This document shows, piece by piece, positions 1 to 3,743 of a DNA stretch of 39,442 nucleotides (positions are counted from its first letter, which is position 1; each line of letters begins with the position of its first letter). The DNA is from a virus. The stretch is from the IMG/VR virus record IMGVR_UViG_3300020395_000033, positions 1 through 39,442 of that record. The stretch is one strand, 5' to 3'. The position numbers and the translations under genes were made by a program. Under the pieces are notes generated by a model that worked only from the letters and a program-made list of their open reading frames with translations, made no database searches and had not been told where the DNA came from.

Positions 1-246
1 ATGCTTTTTGAAATCATCTCTGACAATGTTGACTTTATGTTCACAGACGTTGACTCAATCGGAACCAGCGACGTCAGCATATGCGTCAACCGAATCATTA
101 AAGAGTATGCACCATTTACTGAGGATTATGCATCCACACCAACCAGGCAGGTCATCAGACGTGTAGTTAACAACTGCATCGCAACATTAAATGACCTGCA
201 TGAGACGCAGTGCTACGAAGACGCCTTCTACATTAGAGAGTCATAA
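1..246 (+). CDS. Unidentified small phage protein (81 aa, possibly 5'-truncated by the window edge)
   Basis: The reading frame is open from the first base of the window to a TAA at 244-246. The ATG at position 1 may be the true start or an internal Met, because nothing upstream is visible. The product is mixed acidic and hydrophobic, with no signal peptide, membrane segment or motif I recognise; two cysteines lie near the middle and one near the end. Codon choice is richer in C and G than in the structural genes to the right. The stop codon lies in the loop of a rho-independent terminator at 235-261, so this is the last gene of a rightward unit. It is probably an accessory early-type protein, but no function can be assigned. 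Confidence 0.5.
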   Translation: MLFEIISDNVDFMFTDVDSIGTSDVSICVNRIIKEYAPFTEDYASTPTRQVIRRVVNNCIATLNDLHETQCYEDAFYIRES

Positions 247-261
247 GACTCTCTTTTTTTT
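235..261 (+). terminator. Rho-independent terminator overlapping the end of the first gene
   Basis: AGAGAGTC (235-242) pairs perfectly with GACTCTCT (247-254) across the 4-nt loop ATAA and runs into a T tract to 261. The TAA stop of the upstream gene is in the loop, so the last codons form the 5' stem. Confidence 0.85.
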
Positions 262-270
262 GTCTTTTAT

Positions 271-297
271 AAAAAAAAGACGACACCCTCAGTGTCG
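271..297 (-). terminator. Leftward rho-independent terminator
   Basis: Read on the minus strand, CGACAC (297-292) pairs with GTGTCG (286-281) around a 5-nt loop and is followed by TCTTTTTTTT (280-271). It faces the rightward terminator at 235-261, so the two units are insulated from each other. It ends transcripts from the two leftward promoters at 348-375 and 596-624. Confidence 0.8.
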
Positions 298-341
298 AAC
301 ATTTTTGTCATCGGAGCGACCCTGCTCCTCTTCTGGTTGTT
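271..341 (-). ncRNA. Putative leftward small RNA of about 70 nt (or leader for a 14-aa peptide)
   Basis: A leftward promoter (375-348) predicts a start near 341, and the only thing downstream before the terminator at 297-271 is about 45 nt. The predicted transcript has an internal GGAGC/GCTCC hairpin (near 328-313) and then the terminator stem. It also contains a 14-codon ORF (311 to 267, minus strand; ATG ACA AAA ... TTA TAA) that reads through the terminator, with an AGGAG about 13 nt before its ATG. Both an sRNA and a micropeptide gene are possible. The promoter and terminator are seen in sequence; expression is inferred. Confidence 0.4.
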
Positions 342-347
342 ATACTC

Positions 348-375
348 ATTATAGTCCATCAGCGACCAGAGTCAA
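348..375 (-). promoter_or_regulatory. Leftward sigma70-type promoter (TTGACT-16-TATAAT)
   Basis: On the minus strand, TTGACT (375-370) and TATAAT (353-348) are separated by 16 bp. The -35 and the sequence upstream belong to a 36-bp direct repeat shared with the promoter at 596-624. A GTGACAGT / ACTGTCAC inverted repeat (383-390 and 397-404) lies immediately upstream of the -35. No gene of ordinary size lies between this promoter and the terminator at 271-297. Confidence 0.6.
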
Positions 376-406
376 CCAATTTGTGACAGTCTTTCAACTG
401 TCACAC
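371..406. repeat. 36-bp direct repeat, copy 1 (promoter/operator module)
   Basis: This stretch matches 620-655 at 31 of 36 positions by eye. It contains a perfect 8-bp inverted repeat, GTGACAGT (383-390) and ACTGTCAC (397-404), with a 6-bp centre. It also contains most of the -35 element of a leftward promoter. The end of the zinc-ribbon gene, including its stop at 394-396, lies inside it. Confidence 0.75.
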
Positions 407-567
407 CATTTAATTTTCTTCTCTTCGTCTGCTATGTCAAAACATATTTCACACATAGCGTCAACCTTTGGAAAATGGTCCCGCCAGTCATATCTTTCCT
501 CTAAGGGTGCATCCCAATAGTAATAGAGGTTAGAATCTTCGATTCCACAGCAGTCGCAAACAGTCAT
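394..567 (-). CDS. Small zinc-ribbon-like protein (57 aa)
   Basis: Two CxxC pairs, C4/C7 and C39/C42, spaced 31 residues apart look like a structural zinc site (zinc ribbon or treble clef). The middle is rich in aromatic residues (three consecutive Tyr at 15-17, then W18 and W28), and the C-terminus is acidic and basic. I chose the ATG at 567-565 rather than the longer frame open to 624, because a leftward promoter (-35 at 624-619, -10 at 601-596) puts the transcript start near 589, downstream of the upstream ATG. The leader would be about 22 nt. It is followed by the small-RNA promoter and the leftward terminator. Cysteine-paired micro-proteins are common among cyanophage accessory genes; a role in nucleic-acid or protein binding is inference only. 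Confidence 0.7.
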   Translation of the reverse strand: MTVCDCCGIEDSNLYYYWDAPLEERYDWRDHFPKVDAMCEICFDIADEEKKIKWCDS

Positions 568-595
568 TTTGAAATGATTTTTATTTGATGTCCTT

Positions 596-624
596 ATAAT
601 AAGCACACCACCAGACGAAGTCAA
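596..624 (-). promoter_or_regulatory. Leftward sigma70-type promoter (TTGACT-17-TATTAT) for the zinc-ribbon gene
   Basis: On the minus strand, TTGACT (624-619) is followed after 17 bp by TATTAT (601-596). The predicted start near 589 leaves a 22-nt leader before the ATG at 567. The region around the -10 is nearly palindromic (CCTTATAATAAG, 592-603). The same 12-mer recurs at 1339-1350, and its first nine bases recur at 2144-2152. Confidence 0.6.
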
Positions 625-655
625 TCAATTTGTACCAGTCTAACAACTGTCACAC
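620..655. repeat. 36-bp direct repeat, copy 2 (promoter/operator module)
   Basis: This is the second copy of the module at 371-406, with five substitutions. The inverted repeat is degraded on one arm (GTACCAGT instead of GTGACAGT) while ACTGTCAC is kept. It sits at the same distance upstream of a leftward -35 as in copy 1, consistent with a shared operator or a duplicated promoter. Confidence 0.7.
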
Positions 656-734
656 TGAGTATGGCACACCTAAGAAACCGAGGTTAATATAGGTGCACGG
701 GGAACAATAACCCCACAATCAAAAGAACATTCAA

Positions 735-1286
735 ATGTTTACTTTCATTCACCCAGAGACCACAATCACAATGACTGACGACCTCAGTTCAATATTTGGT
801 ACTGAGGAAAAGCAGAATTGGACAACAGAATGGTTAGAGCATGTGCAGTACATGATCGAATTAATTGAAGACCAGGCGGAAGACCCTACATGGTTTACTA
901 ATGTAATTCGCAAGACTGCTAACCTATTACTTGAGGAGGACGTCACCAGAGAGGAGGTCGAACAGTTTGTCGACAGATATTCCGCTTATGATCTTGACCA
1001 CCTTGAGGACTACATTGAAGCATGCAAAGAACTTGACGACGACGTGGTTCATGCTTACATTGATGAGCAAGGCGACGTCGCATACGCTGAGTCGGTTCTT
1101 GAAGCATATCAAGGGCAATATGAGAGCATGGAAGACTTTGCAAGACAGATGGTTGACGACTGCGGTGACCTGCAGGACGTGCCTCATTTTATAGAGAATG
1201 CAATTGACTGGGAAGTAATCGCAGAACAATTCCATTGGGACTATAATATCACCATTGACGGGTATGTGTTCAACCTAAACGTATAG
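735..1286 (+). CDS. ardA: ArdA-like antirestriction protein
   Basis: The C-terminal half carries the ArdA hallmark: an AYQGQY segment followed by S-x-E-DFA (about residues 124-137), then IDWE-x-IAEQF and a final GYVF. ArdA proteins are acidic DNA mimics that bind type I restriction-modification enzymes. This one is strongly acidic, with many Asp-Asp and Glu-Glu pairs, and at 183 aa it is close to the usual ArdA length of about 165-180 aa. The ATG at 735 gives the full ORF; Met13 (771) is an alternative start with an equally weak ribosome site. A stem-loop at 1299-1321 follows the stop. The probable role is shielding injected phage DNA from host restriction. The motif match is from memory of the family, and the N-terminal half is divergent. 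Confidence 0.75.
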   Translation: MFTFIHPETTITMTDDLSSIFGTEEKQNWTTEWLEHVQYMIELIEDQAEDPTWFTNVIRKTANLLLEEDVTREEVEQFVDRYSAYDLDHLEDYIEACKELDDDVVHAYIDEQGDVAYAESVLEAYQGQYESMEDFARQMVDDCGDLQDVPHFIENAIDWEVIAEQFHWDYNITIDGYVFNLNV

Positions 1287-1298
1287 GTTGTGCCACTT

Positions 1299-1332
1299 GG
1301 GGAACTGGACCACGGTTCCCCCATTTTGTTCT
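1299..1332 (+). terminator. Probable terminator after the ArdA-like gene
   Basis: GGGGAAC (1299-1305) pairs with GTTCCCC (1315-1321), loop 9 nt, followed by a T-rich but interrupted tract (1324-1332). The interrupted tract makes it weaker than the terminators at 235-261 and 3266-3290. Confidence 0.6.
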
Positions 1333-1373
1333 TTATCCCCTTATAATAAGTGAGTACCAAACAAAAACACTCT

Positions 1374-1583
1374 ATGAATAGAGCAATCGGAACAGTAAGA
1401 GCAACTGATACAAATATCAAGGGGCACGTTCTGAGAGCGTCGTCAGGTGGCGGCATGACATTTACCAAAGCAGGAGGTCTGGGCAAGTGTATGGTCAAAG
1501 ACCTGGATGCAGTAATAGTTCGTGCAAAAAGACAGTATAGGGCAGACCGCAGGGCAATGGTGCTTGAGGGGTCCGCTACGTAG
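1374..1583 (+). CDS. Unidentified small basic protein (about 70 aa)
   Basis: The frame is open from a GTG at 1350, but I prefer the ATG at 1374. A TATAAT at 1342-1347 (within CCTTATAATAAG) would place a transcript start near 1354, after the GTG. The product is basic, with a Gly-rich centre (GGG near residues 25-27, then a Gly/Lys run) and an Arg-rich C-terminal third. No signal peptide, membrane helix or known motif is visible. It lies just after the terminator of the ArdA-like gene and before a GC-rich hairpin. Function is unknown. A long leftward frame on the opposite strand (1241-1591) is probably a shadow. Confidence 0.5.
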   Translation: MNRAIGTVRATDTNIKGHVLRASSGGGMTFTKAGGLGKCMVKDLDAVIVRAKRQYRADRRAMVLEGSAT

Positions 1584-1607
1584 ACTGGCACAGTGGGTTC
1601 GTGTTTT

Positions 1608-1636
1608 GGCAGTGCCCCCGTGGTGGGGGCGTTGCC
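1608..1636 (+). other. Strong GC-rich 12-bp stem-loop in an intergenic region
   Basis: Positions 1608-1619 pair with 1625-1636 over 12 bp, with two G-U wobbles in the middle and a 5-nt loop (GTGGT). No T tract follows, so it is not a standard terminator. Part of the 5' arm (GTGCC, 1612-1616) can instead pair with GGCAC at 1587-1591. The rest of the gene-free stretch 1584-1789 holds only this hairpin, the composite inverted repeat at 1709-1760 and a candidate promoter; I see no tRNA in it. Confidence 0.55.
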
Positions 1637-1708
1637 GATGCCGCCCGATATAAAAACGAAAGGAACCCCTAACCTACAAAGTGTTACGGAAGCGAGAACA
1701 ATATCATA

Positions 1709-1760
1709 AGCAATCCAAATTTTTTTTCCCTGTTAAAAAATCCCCACAGGGTTGATTGCT
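1709..1760. repeat. Composite inverted repeat upstream of the AbrB-like gene
   Basis: AGCAATC (1709-1715) is the reverse complement of GATTGCT (1754-1760), and the match extends past a one-base bulge. Inside it, CCCTGT (1728-1733) pairs with ACAGGG (1746-1751), and a T tract (1720-1727) faces an A tract (1735-1740). The right arm overlaps the candidate -35 TTGCTA (1756-1761). It may be an operator or a structured RNA. Confidence 0.5.
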
Positions 1761-1784
1761 AATAATTCAAAAGTGATATATAAT
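1756..1784 (+). promoter_or_regulatory. Candidate sigma70-type promoter (TTGCTA-17-TATAAT)
   Basis: TTGCTA (1756-1761) is 17 bp upstream of a perfect TATAAT (1779-1784). The start would fall near 1791, giving a short leader before the ATG at 1805. The -35 is only four of six to consensus and is covered by the inverted repeat at 1709-1760. Confidence 0.45.
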
Positions 1785-1804
1785 GGCAAATGATAATCCA
1801 CAGA

Positions 1805-1978
1805 ATGCAAAAAAATAACCCTGATGAAAAACGCCCTATAGAGATTGATACAGTATCTGGTGAGTATTATGTAAGAATCCCTGAATGGATAATTAATGAT
1901 CAGGGTTGGTTTGAAGATACAGAATTAGGTTTTAAAACAGATGGCGATGAACTCATCATTACAGAATACGAAGACTAA
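1805..1978 (+). CDS. AbrB/MazE-like small protein
   Basis: About 57 aa from the ATG at 1805, or 62 aa from 1790. The segment YYVRIPEWIIND, followed by GW, a short acidic turn and GDELIITE, has the beta-strand pattern of the SpoVT/AbrB swapped-hairpin fold (I-P ... hydrophobic, G-D-x-hydrophobic-I-I). That fold is used by dimeric DNA-binding regulators and antitoxins. The protein lacks the Arg/Lys-rich N-terminal arm expected of a strong DNA binder and is acidic. A second ATG at 1783 opens MANDNPQNAKK and then hits a stop at an A7 run (1809-1815). One A fewer would join it in frame to NNPDEKRP. The start is therefore uncertain. The 3' end overlaps the next gene by 38 nt. Confidence 0.6.
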   Translation: MQKNNPDEKRPIEIDTVSGEYYVRIPEWIINDQGWFEDTELGFKTDGDELIITEYED

Positions 1979-2135
1979 CACATATCACATCTATCTAAGA
2001 GGAGAGTGTCTCTTCAAGGATTTGAATGATTATGAGTTTAAATTAATATGGGGAAGGATATATCGGTCATATTTCACAGAGGAATTAACTTACGAAGAGT
2101 TTGAGCAAGAGAATATGATTGATGCTAGTTACTGA
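1941..2135 (+). CDS. Small cyanophage-type conserved protein (64 aa or slightly shorter)
   Basis: The pattern TYHIYL-x-GECLF-x-DL-x-x-x-EF followed by an acidic C-terminus (EELTYEEFEQE) resembles a family of tiny proteins of unknown role that I recall from T4-like cyanophages. ATGs at 1941 and 1947 both lie inside the preceding gene, so translation is probably coupled to it; the conserved part starts only near residue 14. No membrane segment or catalytic motif is present. Function unknown. Confidence 0.6.
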   Translation: MAMNSSLQNTKTNTYHIYLRGECLFKDLNDYEFKLIWGRIYRSYFTEELTYEEFEQENMIDASY

Positions 2136-2157
2136 TATCACTACCTTATAATTTAAG

Positions 2158-2186
2158 TTGACTAAACCTACATATACTGATATAAT
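2158..2186 (+). promoter_or_regulatory. Near-consensus sigma70 promoter (TTGACT-17-TATAAT)
   Basis: TTGACT (2158-2163) and TATAAT (2181-2186) are 17 bp apart. The start should fall near 2193, about 18 nt before the ATG at 2211. It is the best-matching host-type promoter in the window. Confidence 0.8.
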
Positions 2187-2210
2187 GGTAGTATAAACTA
2201 CGTAGGTTTA
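2163..2210. repeat. Perfect 9-bp inverted repeat bracketing the promoter
   Basis: TAAACCTAC (2163-2171) and its exact reverse complement GTAGGTTTA (2202-2210) flank the -10 and the start site, with centres about 39 bp apart. The right half abuts the start codon at 2211. Since the left arm would not be transcribed, a DNA-level operator pair is more likely than an RNA hairpin. Confidence 0.55.
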
Positions 2211-2966
2211 ATGACTAAAGGATTTACAGTTAAAGCGAAATCCCCTGTGGTAAAGAAAGAACCAGAATGGGATTACGATAAGGCTAAGGAGATAGTTAAA
2301 GGTAAAACAGTTGTATTCTGTTTACCTGGTAGAAACGTCTCATATACATTTTTAAAAAGTTTTGTACAGTTATGCTTTGATCTTGTCCAAGCAGGTGCTT
2401 CGATACAGATCTCACAAGATTACTCCTCTATGGTTAACTTTGCTCGTTGCAAGTGCCTTGGTGCTAATGTTCTAAGAGGACCTGATCAAATGCCTTGGGA
2501 TGGTAAGTTACCATATGATTGGCAACTATGGATCGATAGTGATATAGTATTCAATACAGAGAAGTTCTGGCAGTTAGTTCTTATGGAACAAGAGATTGCT
2601 GCTGGTTGGTATATGACAGAGGATGGTAAGACTACTTCTGTTGCTCATTGGTTAGAGGAAGATGATTTCAGAACCAATGGTGGTGTAATGAATCACGAAA
2701 CTGGTGATAGTATAGGTAAGCGTAAGAAGCCATTTACAGTTGATTATACTGGTTTTGGTTGGTTACTTATCAAGAAAGGTGTATTTGAACATGAAGGTAT
2801 GCCATATCCTTGGTTCGCTCCTAAGATGCAAGTCTTTGAAAGTGGCGAGGTTCAGGATATGTGTGGCGAAGATGTCTCATTCTGCTTGGATGCAAAGGAG
2901 GCAGGTTTCGAGATCTGGTGCGATCCTCGCATACGTGTAGGGCATGAGAAGATGAGAGTAATCTAA
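2211..2966 (+). CDS. GT-A-fold glycosyltransferase-like protein
   Basis: 251 aa. D109-S-D111 in a WIDSDIVF context is the DxD motif that binds the metal and nucleotide sugar in GT-A glycosyltransferases. G219-E-D (GEDVSFC) and the late H245 (VGHEK) match the catalytic-acid and final metal-ligand positions typical of GT-2-like enzymes. The first 30 residues are basic and look like an appended tail. There is no signal peptide or membrane helix, so it acts in the cytoplasm. Substrate and acceptor cannot be read from sequence; phage DNA bases, a virion protein or host surface polysaccharide are possible. It has its own promoter (2158-2186), and its stop overlaps the next start (TAATG at 2964-2968). 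Confidence 0.8.
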   Translation: MTKGFTVKAKSPVVKKEPEWDYDKAKEIVKGKTVVFCLPGRNVSYTFLKSFVQLCFDLVQAGASIQISQDYSSMVNFARCKCLGANVLRGPDQMPWDGKLPYDWQLWIDSDIVFNTEKFWQLVLMEQEIAAGWYMTEDGKTTSVAHWLEEDDFRTNGGVMNHETGDSIGKRKKPFTVDYTGFGWLLIKKGVFEHEGMPYPWFAPKMQVFESGEVQDMCGEDVSFCLDAKEAGFEIWCDPRIRVGHEKMRVI

Positions 2967-3121
2967 TGGAACGCTATAACATTACAATAGGAGATAAGTT
3001 AACTTATGAGAAACTAAGTCAATCTGAGTACTTTAATGTTATGGAAGATCTCGCTCAAGAATTTTATCACAATGGTACTCCTAACCCTTGTGATGTACAT
3101 ACTACTATTATTAAAGATTAA
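2966..3121 (+). CDS. Very small conserved-looking acidic protein (51 aa)
   Basis: This short ORF starts at an ATG sharing one base with the previous stop and ends at a TAA sharing one base with the next ATG, so three genes are chained by TAATG overlaps. The product begins MERYNITIGDKL and contains EYFNVMEDLAQEFY, an amphipathic acidic helix, then a Pro/Cys-containing tail. It resembles small proteins of unknown function encoded near tail genes in T4-like cyanophages. No catalytic residues are evident. The gapless overlaps on both sides are the main support. Confidence 0.7.
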   Translation: MERYNITIGDKLTYEKLSQSEYFNVMEDLAQEFYHNGTPNPCDVHTTIIKD

Positions 3122-3267
3122 TGGCAAAAGTTAAAGTGGGTATTATGGGTGGTACTTATGTGGAGGCAACCCCGAAAAAGACTCGTCAAGGAAAAGGCAA
3201 GCATACCAAATATACCGCAACATCCCGTAACTCGGCTCGTAAAAGATACAGAGGACAAGGCAGATAG
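3121..3267 (+). CDS. Very small highly basic protein (48 aa)
   Basis: It starts at the ATG overlapping the previous stop (TAATG) and ends at TAG 3265-3267, whose last bases begin the terminator stem. The C-terminal two thirds are rich in Lys and Arg (KKTRQGKGKHTK, then SARKRYRGQGR) with few acidic residues, so it probably binds nucleic acid or an acidic partner. I recall similar TPKKTRQGKG-type proteins in many T4-like cyanophages next to tail genes, but no experimental function. There is no membrane segment. Other frames over this region give similar-length ORFs; this one wins on overlap and on ending exactly at the terminator. Confidence 0.7.
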   Translation: MAKVKVGIMGGTYVEATPKKTRQGKGKHTKYTATSRNSARKRYRGQGR

Positions 3268-3290
3268 CACCCGAAAGGGTGCTTTTTTTT
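3266..3290 (+). terminator. Rho-independent terminator with GAAA loop
   Basis: AGCACCC (3266-3272) pairs with GGGTGCT (3277-3283) around a GAAA tetraloop and runs into eight T residues (3283-3290). It closes the glycosyltransferase unit just before the late promoter of the baseplate block. Confidence 0.9.
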
Positions 3291-3297
3291 GTCGTGG

Positions 3298-3305
3298 CAT
3301 AAATA
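3298..3305 (+). promoter_or_regulatory. T4-type late promoter motif (CATAAATA)
   Basis: CATAAATA differs from the T4 late consensus TATAAATA at one base. It lies directly after a terminator and 27 bp before the ATG of gp25, where a late promoter for the baseplate block is expected. T4-like phages recognise it with gp55 sigma and the gp33/gp45 activators. Confidence 0.65.
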
Positions 3306-3331
3306 ACCAGAGGAAAGTATATCAACTTTGA

Positions 3332-3739
3332 ATGCCAATAGAGTACGAAAGGAGGTCACAAGGATTTAAGGACATTAGTTTTTCCTTTTTACCCCATCCA
3401 ATTACTAAGGATCTACCTGTATTACTAAATGAACGTGCGATTACTCGTGCGGTACGAAACTTAGTAGAAACAATACCTTCTGAACGTTTCTTTAATCCAA
3501 TGATTGGATCTGAGGTACGTGCATTGCTCTTTGAGAACTATACGATGCCTATTGCGATAGCGATAGAGGATCAAATATTGAATACAATTAAGAATCATGA
3601 GCCTAGAGTTGATAAAGTAGCAGTTGATATTGATCCTAGACCTGATGATAACGCTTTTGAAGTTACAGTTTTCTTTGATATTGTGGGTTTAGATGCCCCT
3701 CGTCAAGCATTTACGTTCATATTAGAACCAACCAGATAA
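3332..3739 (+). CDS. gp25: Baseplate wedge subunit gp25
   Basis: 135 aa, close to T4 gp25 (132 aa). The sequence has the GPW/gp25 family signature: an N-terminal DISFSF-x-x-HP-x-TKDLPVL segment, a central ERFFNP-x-x-GSEVRALLFE segment and the late VDKVAVDIDP segment. In T4, gp25 sits at the inner baseplate, joins the wedges to the hub and primes sheath assembly. The start at 3332 follows AGGAAAG by about 14 nt and lies just after the late promoter motif. The next gene begins 4 bp after the stop. The identification is supported by gp6 following immediately, as in other T4-like marine phages. Confidence 0.93.
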   Translation: MPIEYERRSQGFKDISFSFLPHPITKDLPVLLNERAITRAVRNLVETIPSERFFNPMIGSEVRALLFENYTMPIAIAIEDQILNTIKNHEPRVDKVAVDIDPRPDDNAFEVTVFFDIVGLDAPRQAFTFILEPTR

Positions 3740-3743
3740 AATA

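Noticed and set aside
568-624. Longer start (ATG at 624) for the leftward zinc-ribbon gene
   Set aside because: It lies upstream of the predicted transcription start near 589 and would put coding sequence across the -35/-10 elements; the ATG at 567 fits better.
927-1235. Leftward ORF opposite the ArdA-like gene
   Set aside because: It is Cys/Val/Leu-rich antisense translation of a recognisable gene, with no initiation signal; a shadow.
1241-1591. Leftward 116-codon ORF opposite the small basic gene
   Set aside because: It crosses a rightward terminator and has no leftward promoter, ribosome site or recognisable product. The rightward frame is preferred, though neither is proven.
1584-1789. 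tRNA gene in the GC-rich gap
   Set aside because: The hairpin does not form a cloverleaf, and no T-loop (GTTCRANNC) or acceptor stem pairs at suitable distance.
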